From contig JAZLDG010000074.1 of NCBI GenBank assembly GCA_045614565.1, positions 1-64,000 of the forward strand: a stretch of 64,000 bases of DNA, read 5' to 3'. Origin of the DNA: Scatosoma sp045614565 (GTDB taxonomy: Bacteria; Bacillota; Clostridia; Christensenellales; Borkfalkiaceae). Of this stretch, positions 15,543 to 23,543 are shown one piece after another. Within the stretch, counting starts at the first letter, position 1. The number at the start of each line of letters is the position of its first letter. Below the pieces are notes generated by a model that was given only the letters and a program-made list of their open reading frames with translations, did no database searches and had not been told where the DNA came from. Position numbers and translations under genes: made by a program.

Positions 15543-15571
15543 ATTGTAATATAAATCACGAGAAATATCAA
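15543..15571 (-). promoter_or_regulatory. ppdK promoter
   Basis: TTGATA (15566-15571), 17 bp, TACAAT (15543-15548), giving a leader of about 110 bases before the ppdK ATG. Confidence 0.7.
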
Positions 15572-15677
15572 GTCTTTCGGGGTTGTTTTTATAATTTTTT
15601 TACGATTTTTATAAAAATAATGCAAATATCTTACTATATAGTACGCGCGCCCGTCTACGCGGGCGAGCGTCAGGTTA

Positions 15678-16490
15678 TTAAAATTGTCCTTTCAAAACGG
15701 TAGATAAGCTATCGCCTATCGGTTCCGTCGTATAACCGTTGTATTTTAAGTTGTAAGAATTAAATTTATCTTTCTCTGATTCGGGCAACTCGACGTCACC
15801 TTGCCACCAAACATTATACCCAACGCTGTTTTTCCACGTATCGGTCGAAAACGAAGGCACGCGATTGCTCGGCGAATAATAAATTTCACTGCAATATCCG
15901 CGGAGCGATTCGCAAACCTGCTTGTAGCCCGTGACGTTCCCCGATCTATCCACGATCGGCGTAAACACCGTAACGAACACACGCACGACGCCCTTATAAC
16001 TGCTCGACGTATTATCCAACTTATCAGACGTGGAATACATTGCAATTTCTTTATATCCGTCACCGTTCAAATCCTGATTTTTCAAGATAAACGCAACGTT
16101 TTTATCTTGTTGCTTTTCCAAAACGTCTCCGAATAACGCTTGAATTTCGTCTTTATACGCATTATCCATACTTCCAACGAACGGATCTTGCGTAGGATCG
16201 TTATTCCAGTATACCTGTATTGTTTCGTTTATTAAGTAATCCAACGAATCGTCTATGGTATCCGTAGTATATTTTCTGTTTAATATATCGGACAAACGCT
16301 GTACGGCGGTAACTTCCACGTCGGGCATTTCAGGGGGCGTATATACGAAGCCGTTGACTATTACGCCAAGATTGACTTGTTTCTCGTCCACCGCTCCGTC
16401 TGCATACGACCAAGCCGCCGCAACACCCGTCACGGAAAGCAGGGAAACGATTACGGAAATAGCAACCGCTAATTTAGAAAAGAGTTTCAT
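15678..16490 (-). CDS. Secreted TasA-like SipW substrate (270 aa)
   Basis: The N-terminal signal (MKLFSKLAVAISVIVSLLSVTGVAAAWSYAD) has the AAWxYAD ending seen in proteins processed by SipW-type peptidases (TasA, camelysin). The exported body (about 31-270) has no recognised catalytic motif; NQDLNGDGYKEIAMY resembles a Ca-binding Asp-rich loop. The start overlaps the sipW stop by 4 bp (ATGA), so it is co-translated with its probable processing enzyme. A surface-fibre or matrix role like TasA is inference. A GC-rich hairpin without a clear T run follows at about 15645-15668. Confidence 0.68.
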   Translation of the reverse strand: MKLFSKLAVAISVIVSLLSVTGVAAAWSYADGAVDEKQVNLGVIVNGFVYTPPEMPDVEVTAVQRLSDILNRKYTTDTIDDSLDYLINETIQVYWNNDPTQDPFVGSMDNAYKDEIQALFGDVLEKQQDKNVAFILKNQDLNGDGYKEIAMYSTSDKLDNTSSSYKGVVRVFVTVFTPIVDRSGNVTGYKQVCESLRGYCSEIYYSPSNRVPSFSTDTWKNSVGYNVWWQGDVELPESEKDKFNSYNLKYNGYTTEPIGDSLSTVLKGQF

Positions 16491-17422
16491 TTCTTGCCCC
16501 CTTCCCCCTTGGGCGGAATGGGCTTGGTAGCTTGTCCCAAATTAAGCGTACTCGGATCGTAATATACGGGATATACGTATATAGGCGGTGCCCATTTGGG
16601 GGGCAACATATTCGGCGCAGCGTTCGCTTTTTGTTGCGCGTTACGCTTTTCGTTTTCTAAAATAATAGCAAGCCGTTTTGCCTTTTCCTTGTCGATTTTC
16701 TTATCCATAGCCGGCGTAGCGAACAAGGAAAACAAAATCAAAATAATACACAAATATCCCGCAGGCGATTGCAAGAAAGTAACGACACTGCCGATAAACG
16801 GCACGCGTTGCCCTTTATAAATACCTTTCATTTGTGAATAACGCACGGGGAAACGGTCGGGATTTTCGAGCGCGTCGCCCTGTAAAAGGAAATGCCGTTC
16901 TTCAGGATGCTTTTCGTTGGGCTCTTCTATCATTATAATGCGGTGCACGACAAGTACGTCATCCACTTCGTATACGACGATATCGTAAAGTTGTAAATCA
17001 AATTCGTCGGGAAGATTTTCCGTAACGATAAGATCAAACGTTTGAAGCTGGTCGTTTAACCCGTTTTCCACCAAGTATTTATTCTTTTCGTTCTTTTTCG
17101 CCATAGACCCGCTTTTTACGACGCTAACCGTCGGCACGTCCAAATCAAAATTATCGCCGAAAATATTGACGACGACGGCAAAAGCACAAATAAGACAAAG
17201 GAAAATGCAGAATACCGCCGAAATGATTTTTCCAAGTATCCCGCTTTTCTTCTGTCTTAAAGACTTCTTATATTCCGTTTTAATCGCTTCGTCTTCTGCT
17301 CCGCTTCTAATCAACTTTACCGTCGCGTTCAAAATCGTAACGAGCATTACCGTAAACAAAACGGTAAATATGGTAAATACGATTAAGCAAAGCACAAGCC
17401 CGTATATTTCGTAATCCGACAA
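16487..17422 (-). CDS. sipW: Signal peptidase I, SipW type
   Basis: About 311 residues. It has an N-terminal membrane helix, a basic loop and a second helix, then the catalytic region VVKSGSM (nucleophile Ser) and VLVVHRII with His in place of the Lys general base, the mark of the ER/SipW type. It also has LLQGDALENPD (box E-like) and a C-terminal helix, then a Pro-rich cytoplasmic tail longer than in B. subtilis SipW. It should cleave the two flanking TasA-like precursors. A TTG (17422) 8 bp after GAGG is the likeliest start; a GTG at 17446 has no ribosome binding site. Confidence 0.85.
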   Translation of the reverse strand: MSDYEIYGLVLCLIVFTIFTVLFTVMLVTILNATVKLIRSGAEDEAIKTEYKKSLRQKKSGILGKIISAVFCIFLCLICAFAVVVNIFGDNFDLDVPTVSVVKSGSMAKKNEKNKYLVENGLNDQLQTFDLIVTENLPDEFDLQLYDIVVYEVDDVLVVHRIIMIEEPNEKHPEERHFLLQGDALENPDRFPVRYSQMKGIYKGQRVPFIGSVVTFLQSPAGYLCIILILFSLFATPAMDKKIDKEKAKRLAIILENEKRNAQQKANAAPNMLPPKWAPPIYVYPVYYDPSTLNLGQATKPIPPKGEGGKK

Positions 17423-17453
17423 AATAACAGCCTCTATTTTTATCACAAACGAC

Positions 17454-17481
17454 TTTATCCCATAAACAATTATGGGATAAA
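17454..17481 (-). promoter_or_regulatory. 12-bp perfect intercistronic hairpin
   Basis: TTTATCCCATAA (17454-17465) and its exact complement (17470-17481) are separated by four bases, between the 245-residue TasA-like gene and sipW. No T run follows, so it is more likely an mRNA processing or stability element, or a leaky terminator, that gives the substrate more message than the peptidase. Confidence 0.6.
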
Positions 17482-17510
17482 GTGCCGTTTTATAAGTAAA
17501 ATTCGTTTAT

Positions 17511-18248
17511 TTAATTAGACTCGCTCTGCGCTACCACTTCCGCAACGTGGAAATGGAAAAGATACTGATTTACGATTTTAGAATATGCGTTGTGTTTATC
17601 TTGCGTATCCAAAAGAATTTCCGACAACTCGATTTGAGCCATAACGTCTTGGAGTTCTACGCGATAGGTAAAGACGACCGTGCCGTTGGGCTTTTCTTCT
17701 CTGCTTTCAATCACAACGTCGCCTTTTTTGTATTGTACACCATTTTCAATTTCTACTTTCGTAACACCTCCCAAGTTTTCGGGATCTACCTTTACGATTT
17801 TCACTGGAGTACTAGTAGTAGTAGTAGTAGTAGTAGGATTTTTAAAAGTATAAATAACTGTACTGTTATACTGAACGGTAGAAGGATCAACCGCAGCGTT
17901 CTCAGTCGTCGCCAAGCCTACATACCATTGCAAATCGACGCCGTTTTTCAAAACGTCTTGCGGTGCGTTCGCGTTTGCCGTAAAGGTAACGGTGAAATAA
18001 CCGTTCGGGTCGTAAACGAGTTCGGTAATGTGTTGTTTCTCATTATCCACGTCGTCAATCGTCAACGAAACGTTCGTTCCTACCGCGCCCAAAACACCTT
18101 TTTGCGACGAACCCGTAACACCCGTAACGGTTACACCCATCGTTGCGTACGAAGTTTTTACTTCTTGGTCAGCATATACCCAAGCAGCGTATACGCCGCC
18201 GATCGTTACACACAAAGCCAAGCTTGCCAAAATGCTCATTTTTTTCAT
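17511..18248 (-). CDS. Secreted TasA/camelysin-like protein (245 aa)
   Basis: The signal MKKMSILASLALCVTIGGVYAAWVYADQ has the same AAWxYAD processing region as the 270-residue protein two genes downstream. The mature part is beta-rich in appearance (YDPNGYFTVTFTANANAPQDVL ...), like TasA-type fibre subunits, and carries a run of seven Thr coded by a pure ACT repeat. It is first in the three-gene sipW cluster, with a strong promoter. The ATG is 8 bp after GGAGG. The function as a biofilm or cell-surface fibre subunit is inferred from signal type and neighbours. Confidence 0.72.
   Translation of the reverse strand: MKKMSILASLALCVTIGGVYAAWVYADQEVKTSYATMGVTVTGVTGSSQKGVLGAVGTNVSLTIDDVDNEKQHITELVYDPNGYFTVTFTANANAPQDVLKNGVDLQWYVGLATTENAAVDPSTVQYNSTVIYTFKNPTTTTTTTSTPVKIVKVDPENLGGVTKVEIENGVQYKKGDVVIESREEKPNGTVVFTYRVELQDVMAQIELSEILLDTQDKHNAYSKIVNQYLFHFHVAEVVAQSESN
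17812..17836. repeat. Trinucleotide tract (AGT/ACT)n in the TasA-like gene
   Basis: About seven tandem ACT codons on the coding strand encode poly-Thr. Slippage would change the linker length by whole residues without shifting the frame. Confidence 0.85.
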
Positions 18249-18295
18249 AATAATAACCTCCAAATATAATATAAATATTATAAAATAGTAGTTTC

Positions 18296-18324
18296 ATTAT
18301 ACGCCCCATTATATGCTTTGTCAA
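18296..18324 (-). promoter_or_regulatory. Promoter of the sipW cluster
   Basis: Consensus sigma-A promoter TTGACA (18319-18324), 17 bp, TATAAT (18296-18301), about 40 bp before the first ribosome binding site. Confidence 0.82.
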
Positions 18325-18338
18325 GCGATTTTTGTAAA

Positions 18339-18384
18339 TATTTTATAAAAAATCACCCAAAAATTACGCTTTTTAGGTGATTTT
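18339..18384 (-). terminator. Terminator of the yqfC-to-recO/mrr operon
   Basis: AAAATCACC (18349-18357) pairs with GGTGATTTT (18376-18384), extended by AAAAA/TTTTT across one mismatch. On the minus strand TTTTTTATAAA follows. It lies 25 bp after the Mrr-like gene. Confidence 0.8.
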
Positions 18385-18408
18385 ATCATTTTTACTATTA
18401 TACTATTC

Positions 18409-19707
18409 TTAAACGGTGAAAAAAGCCTTCATTCCCGAAAGAATTTTCTCGTCAAGCAACCATTGTCCGTTTTTATAAACGAGCCCGAATTGACATTCCT
18501 TTGCCGCTTCAAACAAGTCGGTTCCGTCGTAGCCCACGAATTTGTCCGCGGTGTCGTCCAAAATGCGTTTTGCATTCGCCGTGAAACGCGACGTGGTAAT
18601 GAAAATACCCCGACAGTGCTGTTTGCCGTCCTTGGCTTGTCTACACACGCACGCGCCTATAAATTGCTGTAACAGCGTTTCGCCCACCGTCCAAAGCTTT
18701 TCGTCGCCCTTATCGGGGTCCCAGTTCTTCGCTTGTATGTAGATCGTTTCCCGAAAGCCCAGCCGATCGGTCAGCTCGATTTCCCCGTCAATCCCGCCGT
18801 CGTGATCGCCCGCCGTAATTTTCAAGGCTTCGAGCCGTCTACCGTTTATTCTCGAATAGCGTTCTAACAAATACACGGAATAATATTCAAAATATTCCCC
18901 GCCCAAACGGCGCAAACGCGTCAAAAACGCTTCCTGCAAGCGTTCGTCCGCGGTCAACGGTCGGTTATTCTTCACCCGTGCGTTATTTGCGTTTTTCTTA
19001 TTTTCCGTTTGCTTTTGCGCGGGCGTTTTGGGCTGCTCCGTTTTCTTTTCATTTTCCGTTTCTTGCGCCACGGATGTTTCTTCCGTTTTTTTCGTCGTTT
19101 TCGCCGCGGCGAGCAAGAAGCTCATATCCATCAGCGTACCCTTTGGCGAAGTCTGTTCTTCCACTTTTTCTTCCTTTTGTTCGGGCGTTTTTTCTTCCAC
19201 TTTCGCTTTCTTTGCCCGTTTTTTAGGTTTATCTTGCGGAATAGGTTCGGGAGCGGTTTCGGGCGTCACAGGCGCGGTCGGCGCAATCGGCTGTAACGGC
19301 GCGGGCGGTAAGGGTTGTTTTTCTTCCGTCTTCTGCGCTTTTTTCGTCGTGCGTTTTTTTGGTTTTTCTTCCGCTTCGGGCGCGTCTTCCTTTTTCGCGC
19401 GTTTGCGGGTCGTCTTTTTAGGTTTTTCTTCCGTTTCCGTCTTATTCAACGCGTACACGCCCCCGTCCGACGTGATTTCACCGTCCTTTTTCATTACGTC
19501 GATCACCGAGCCGATACGACCCTTTACGTCGTTAGGATTTTCCGTGTCCGCGCCGTCGAACGCTTGCGCGTACGCTTTCGCCGCTTCGTCAATGAGTTCC
19601 CCCGCTTTCAAATCGGTTTTTTCTAAAATTTCGCGAACGATTTTTTTCACACCGTCCTTTTTCGCCGCGCGGGTTACGGCGGGTTTCGTTTCTTTGTTTT
19701 TCGCCAT
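18409..19707 (-). CDS. Mrr-type PD-(D/E)xK nuclease with winged-helix head
   Basis: 432 residues in three parts. About 1-90 is a winged-helix-like domain (VKKIVREILEKTDLKAGELI ... KDGEITSDGGVYAL). About 95-245 is a Lys/Pro/Glu-rich disordered linker. About 250-425 is an Mrr catalytic domain with FEYYSVYLLERY, GDHDGGIDGEI (active-site Asp) and IYIQAKNW (QxK). Mrr proteins cut modified DNA or act in DNA repair. This gene begins 4 bp after recO with AGGAG inside the recO end, so it is the last cistron of the era-recO operon. That context favours a repair or genome-maintenance role over classical restriction, which is inference. Confidence 0.78.
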   Translation of the reverse strand: MAKNKETKPAVTRAAKKDGVKKIVREILEKTDLKAGELIDEAAKAYAQAFDGADTENPNDVKGRIGSVIDVMKKDGEITSDGGVYALNKTETEEKPKKTTRKRAKKEDAPEAEEKPKKRTTKKAQKTEEKQPLPPAPLQPIAPTAPVTPETAPEPIPQDKPKKRAKKAKVEEKTPEQKEEKVEEQTSPKGTLMDMSFLLAAAKTTKKTEETSVAQETENEKKTEQPKTPAQKQTENKKNANNARVKNNRPLTADERLQEAFLTRLRRLGGEYFEYYSVYLLERYSRINGRRLEALKITAGDHDGGIDGEIELTDRLGFRETIYIQAKNWDPDKGDEKLWTVGETLLQQFIGACVCRQAKDGKQHCRGIFITTSRFTANAKRILDDTADKFVGYDGTDLFEAAKECQFGLVYKNGQWLLDEKILSGMKAFFTV

Positions 19708-19711
19708 TTTC

Positions 19712-20437
19712 TTACTCCTGATATAATCGTATAAATTCGCCTACGTTGTCAAACCGAAGCTCCGTTTTTTCCGTCAAATAGGCTTTCAATAACCGCAAAG
19801 CCCGTTTTCTGCCGCCCAAAAGCGCGGTTTCGTCGTAGGCAAGCCCCGCGCATTTTCGCAGGACTTGATAGGTGGATACGCTGGCGCGTTCCCCTTGCGC
19901 GCAACGTTCAAAGCTCCCAAACCGTCCGTCCGAGAAATCGAACCAAAGCTTGTCGCCGATATCCCCGTCACATTCTTCTTCGTAAGCAAGATCCAAGGGA
20001 TATCCGCTTTCAAAAAGCGCAACGAGCGTGAACGCGATCACGGCTTCCGCTTCGTCCCCGCCTGACAGACACAGGGATTTTAAGCACTCGATAAAGCCGA
20101 TAAAGGTCGCTTCGTATGCTTCGTTTTCCACGGCAAGGTGTTTGCAAATCTCCGCCGCCGCGCAAGCGGCGTAAAAGCGCATAATATCCGAGCGGAGCTC
20201 GAAAAAGCTTTCGTGTAAATACGCGCCCGTAACCGTATACCTGCCCCCTTTCTCCGCAAGCACGTACTCGGCAAAACAAAAGGGTTGCGCCGCAAAATTC
20301 AGCTTGGCTTTGGGCTTTTTCACGCCGCGTATGCCCGCCGTTATCTTACCCAGCGTAGGCGAAAACAAGGTCAACAGTTTATCGTTATCTTTATAATCGA
20401 TAGACTGTAACACGATTGCTTCCGTCTTAATTTCCAT
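19712..20437 (-). CDS. recO: DNA repair protein RecO
   Basis: 241 residues, normal length. The N-terminal OB-fold starts TEAIVLQSIDYKDNDKLLTLFSPTLGKITAGIRGVKKPKAK, diagnostic for RecO; a helical C-terminal domain follows. RecO anneals DNA and helps load RecA through RecFOR. The C-terminal zinc cluster of some RecO proteins is incomplete: Cys is seen in EEECDGD and FERCAQG only. It lies in the conserved order era-yqzL-recO. Confidence 0.94.
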   Translation of the reverse strand: MEIKTEAIVLQSIDYKDNDKLLTLFSPTLGKITAGIRGVKKPKAKLNFAAQPFCFAEYVLAEKGGRYTVTGAYLHESFFELRSDIMRFYAACAAAEICKHLAVENEAYEATFIGFIECLKSLCLSGGDEAEAVIAFTLVALFESGYPLDLAYEEECDGDIGDKLWFDFSDGRFGSFERCAQGERASVSTYQVLRKCAGLAYDETALLGGRKRALRLLKAYLTEKTELRFDNVGEFIRLYQE

Positions 20438-20450
20438 AGCATGCCCCTTT

Positions 20451-20564
20451 TTATTTTTTCCGCAGTAAATCGTAATAAAGCATATAATAGCTTACGCTTC
20501 CCGTCTTTTCAAACAGTTCCCAAGCCATTTTTGCCGCTTGGCTTTCTTCCCGTTTATCCCGCAT
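20451..20564 (-). CDS. yqzL: YqzL-like small protein (37 aa)
   Basis: The product is MRDKREESQAAKMAWELFEKTGSV ... YYDLLRKK. The AWELFEKTGSVSYYMLY core matches YqzL, the mini-protein found between era and recO in Bacilli and Clostridia. GGAGG stands 7 bp before this ATG; a longer ATG-initiated reading (20636) overlaps that site and is unlikely. The role of YqzL is not known. Confidence 0.8.
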   Translation of the reverse strand: MRDKREESQAAKMAWELFEKTGSVSYYMLYYDLLRKK

Positions 20565-20642
20565 ATACGTTCCTCCAAAAATAGTTTGGATGAGCCAAGC
20601 GGAATTTATGCGACAAAGCCAAGCCGTTGAGCGCAATCCGTG

Positions 20643-21533
20643 TTAATCGCCAATATCTTCGTAGCCGTATTCTTTAATCAAATTCGCCCGATCGCGCCAG
20701 TCTTCTTTGACTTTGACGAAGGTCGTTAAGAATACTTTTGCCCCGAGAAATTTCTCCATATCTTGACGGGCGAACGACGAAACTTCCTTGATCGCCTTGC
20801 CTTGTTTGCCGATTAAGATAGCTTTATGGTTGGCTCTTTCGCATACGATATCCAAATTGATCTCGTACACGCCCCTATCGTTTCGCTCGAACGTGTTGAT
20901 TACGATGGCTATGCCGTGCGGGATTTCCTTGTCGAATTTGAGCAGGATTTTTTCACGCATTATTTCCGAAATCATAAACTTTTCGCTCTTGTCGGATACG
21001 ATATCTTCTTCAAAGACCTTATCCCCTTCGGGCATTTGCTCGGCAAGAAAGGCTTTTAACGCCTTGATATTTTTGCCTTTTCGCGCCGAAACGGGGAACA
21101 CGTCCAAATCCACGCCCGAATCGGAGAACTTCGCCATATCCAAGGGGATATTTTCCTTGGGCATAATATCGATTTTGGTATACGCGATCGCCATCGGGAT
21201 ATTCAGCGATTTATATTTTTTAATCAGCGTAAATTCTTCTTCCGATATGCCGTCGTGACCGTCTACGACGTAGAGAATATAATCCACCGACTTTGCGCTC
21301 GTTTCCGTCGTACGCATCATCATATCCGTAAGCGCGTTTTTCGCTTTATAAATTCCAGGGGTGTCCACGAACACGATTTGATAATCGTCTTCCGTAAGCA
21401 CTCCCAAAATCCGATCGCGCGTAGTTTGGGGCTTGGGCGAAACGATAGAAACTTTCTCCCCAACCATAACGTTTATCAGCGTGCTTTTGCCTGCGTTAGC
21501 CCGACCGATTACGGCAACGTATCCACTTCTCAT
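20643..21533 (-). CDS. era: GTPase Era
   Basis: 296 residues, full length. The GTPase domain has GRANAGKSTLIN (G1), DTPGIY (G3) and YTKID (G4). The C-terminal KH domain has the GKQGKAIKEVSSFARQDME helix-loop. Era binds the 3' end of 16S rRNA and assists 30S subunit maturation. It lies just downstream of ybeY, another 16S-processing factor, as in many Firmicutes, with AAGGAG before the ATG. Confidence 0.97.
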   Translation of the reverse strand: MRSGYVAVIGRANAGKSTLINVMVGEKVSIVSPKPQTTRDRILGVLTEDDYQIVFVDTPGIYKAKNALTDMMMRTTETSAKSVDYILYVVDGHDGISEEEFTLIKKYKSLNIPMAIAYTKIDIMPKENIPLDMAKFSDSGVDLDVFPVSARKGKNIKALKAFLAEQMPEGDKVFEEDIVSDKSEKFMISEIMREKILLKFDKEIPHGIAIVINTFERNDRGVYEINLDIVCERANHKAILIGKQGKAIKEVSSFARQDMEKFLGAKVFLTTFVKVKEDWRDRANLIKEYGYEDIGD

Positions 21534-21546
21534 TGATTAATTCTCC

Positions 21547-22029
21547 TTATTTTCTCGTAATTCCAAGCAAGGTCAAGATTTGTTCTTCCCTTGCGCGCAT
21601 TTCCGTTTTGTCTTCGTCCGTTAAATGGTCGTAACCCAAGCAGTGCATAATCCCGTGTACGAGCAAATAATGCAATTCCCGTTCGTACGAATGTCCGTAT
21701 TCTTGCGCTTGCTCCTTTGCGCGTTCTTCGCAAATCGCGATTGACCCGATGAGCAAATTCCCTTCTTCGTCGATATCAAAGGGATAGTTTTTCCCTTCTA
21801 TTTTTTTACCCTTAATCCCGTCGAGCGTGGGATAGCTCAAAACGTCCGTAACCTTGTCCGTATCGCGCGTTTCTCTATTCAAACGACGGATTTCGTCCGC
21901 GTCCACGAATACAAGCTCCACTGCAAGCGGAACGTCCGCTTCTACGCAACGTCCAAGCGCGGTTTCCAGCCCCGCTTTTTGTAAAAGCGCAAGCTCGTTT
22001 TCTTCCCCGTACAACGTCCAAACGCTCAT
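21547..22029 (-). CDS. ybeY: Endoribonuclease YbeY
   Basis: 160 residues. The zinc motif HGIMHCLGYDH (H-x3-H-x5-H) is near residue 125, and VLSYPT and GSIAIC are the other family landmarks. YbeY acts in 16S rRNA 3' end maturation and ribosome quality control. It overlaps the pgpH stop by 4 bp (ATGA). Confidence 0.95.
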   Translation of the reverse strand: MSVWTLYGEENELALLQKAGLETALGRCVEADVPLAVELVFVDADEIRRLNRETRDTDKVTDVLSYPTLDGIKGKKIEGKNYPFDIDEEGNLLIGSIAICEERAKEQAQEYGHSYERELHYLLVHGIMHCLGYDHLTDEDKTEMRAREEQILTLLGITRK

Positions 22030-23537
22030 TCGTTTTCTCCTTTCGTGCCGCTTTCCGTACGGCGGTATTTGATATTCGGGTATTTGATGCGGTGATGGTA
22101 AACACCCGAAAGCGCGTTGACGAGCGCGAGCCGTATCTTGGTTAAATCCGCCATCGTCACGTCACATTCGGCGAACTGTTCAAGGTCCATACGCTCTTCG
22201 ATAACCGCGCGAATGGCTTTTTCCGTTGCATCGGCCGTATGCGCGTGCGCCGCGCGTACCGCCGCTTCCGCGGCGTCGCAAATCATTATGATTGCGGCGA
22301 TTTTGGTTTGGGGTTTCGGGCCGACGTAGGAAAAGTCTTCAATATTCAGCTCTCCGTCCGTCATTTTCAACGCCTTGGCGTAGAAATAACGGATCGGCAT
22401 CGTGCCGTGGTGCTGTACCGCAACGTCCGCAAGGAAATCGGGCAAGTGGTTGTTACGGATCAAGGTGTACCCGTCGCGGGCGTGCGAGCGGATAATATCC
22501 GCGGAAAGCTCGGGTGTTAATTCGTCGTGTAAATTGTACTCACCTTGGTTTTCGGTGAAATGCTCGGGATAGTGCAATTTACCTACGTCGTGATACAAAG
22601 CCGCCGCACGCGCAAAATCTACGTTTTCGCCGATTGCCGCCGCGCTCGCTTCCGCAAGCTGCGCCACGACCATCGAATGGTTATACGTTCCCGGGGCTTC
22701 CGCTTTGAGCTTTTTCAAAATTTGCGCATCCGAGCTTGTGAGCTCGCGCAGTCTATATATCGTAAGGCGGTTGAATACGTACTCGAAAATAGGCAACAGC
22801 GCAAGGAAAATCACGGTGGACATTACACCGCCGAACAAACCGTAGCCCATTTGCGTAACGATATACTCGAACGAAGTCACGCCCGTTGCGGTCAGTTCCG
22901 CACCGGGTACGAGCGAAGAAACTTCCAAAAGCAAGATCACGAGATCGATAGGGAACACGATAAAAATACCGATACCTATAATTCCAAACCGCGTCCGCGC
23001 CTTACTGCCTGCAAAGATCGCGAGCATACCCGCCGAAAAGGAAATAATAAGCGACGAATAACATTCCTTGGGCGTTACTTCGTTGACGGCAAAAGTGTCG
23101 ATCACGAAGATCAAAAGTGCGCAAATAATATTCATAAAGATTGCGTCCCTACGCCCGACGAGCACAAAAATCAACAACGCCACGAGCGCGACGGGACGAG
23201 CGTAAATCGCGATTTTATAGCCGATTAAGCAGGATAAAACGAGATATAAATCCAAAACCGTAAAAATCAGCGCGATATTTTTGCCCTTGCTTAAAATTTC
23301 CCGATCTTCAAAGAAGAAATAAAAATACGTAATGATAAAAATAAGAAAAATACAAAAAATTGCGTAAAGATAATTCGCGCCGTTTTCTTTCATAAACTCC
23401 GATAAAACGGAAAATTTATCCCCTAACAGCAACAGCGCAGCTATCGATACAAAAATCAAGAAATGCAAGAAAAACCAAGTCATACTCTTAAAAGTACGCG
23501 TTTTTGTCCATTCCCGTCCAAATTCTTTTACCGCCAT
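22026..23537 (-). CDS. pgpH: 7TM HD-domain c-di-AMP phosphodiesterase, PgpH type, short form
   Basis: 503 residues: about seven or eight membrane helices (20-270), then a cytoplasmic HD domain with YNHSMVVAQLAE, ALYHDVGKLHYPEHF (HD), RSHARDG, VQHHGT and ICDAAEAAVRA. B. subtilis PgpH (YqfF, 711 aa) carries an extracellular 7TMR-HDED domain after its first helix. Here the protein goes straight from a single N-terminal helix pair to the 7TM bundle, so that sensor is missing. The HD core is intact, so c-di-AMP hydrolysis is expected. The place in the operon (phoH-pgpH-ybeY) is the conserved one. Confidence 0.88.
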   Translation of the reverse strand: MAVKEFGREWTKTRTFKSMTWFFLHFLIFVSIAALLLLGDKFSVLSEFMKENGANYLYAIFCIFLIFIITYFYFFFEDREILSKGKNIALIFTVLDLYLVLSCLIGYKIAIYARPVALVALLIFVLVGRRDAIFMNIICALLIFVIDTFAVNEVTPKECYSSLIISFSAGMLAIFAGSKARTRFGIIGIGIFIVFPIDLVILLLEVSSLVPGAELTATGVTSFEYIVTQMGYGLFGGVMSTVIFLALLPIFEYVFNRLTIYRLRELTSSDAQILKKLKAEAPGTYNHSMVVAQLAEASAAAIGENVDFARAAALYHDVGKLHYPEHFTENQGEYNLHDELTPELSADIIRSHARDGYTLIRNNHLPDFLADVAVQHHGTMPIRYFYAKALKMTDGELNIEDFSYVGPKPQTKIAAIIMICDAAEAAVRAAHAHTADATEKAIRAVIEERMDLEQFAECDVTMADLTKIRLALVNALSGVYHHRIKYPNIKYRRTESGTKGENE

Positions 23538-23543
23538 CTTTGG

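Noticed and set aside
12875..15703. A 942-codon open frame on the plus strand opposite ppdK
   Set aside because: It is the exact antisense of a certain ppdK gene, is Arg/His/Phe-rich without domains and has no ribosome binding site. Codon bias of the real gene keeps the opposite frame open. The same applies to plus-strand frames opposite leuC (45191-46423), agcS (55071-56309), ilvC (48227-49195) and uvrA.
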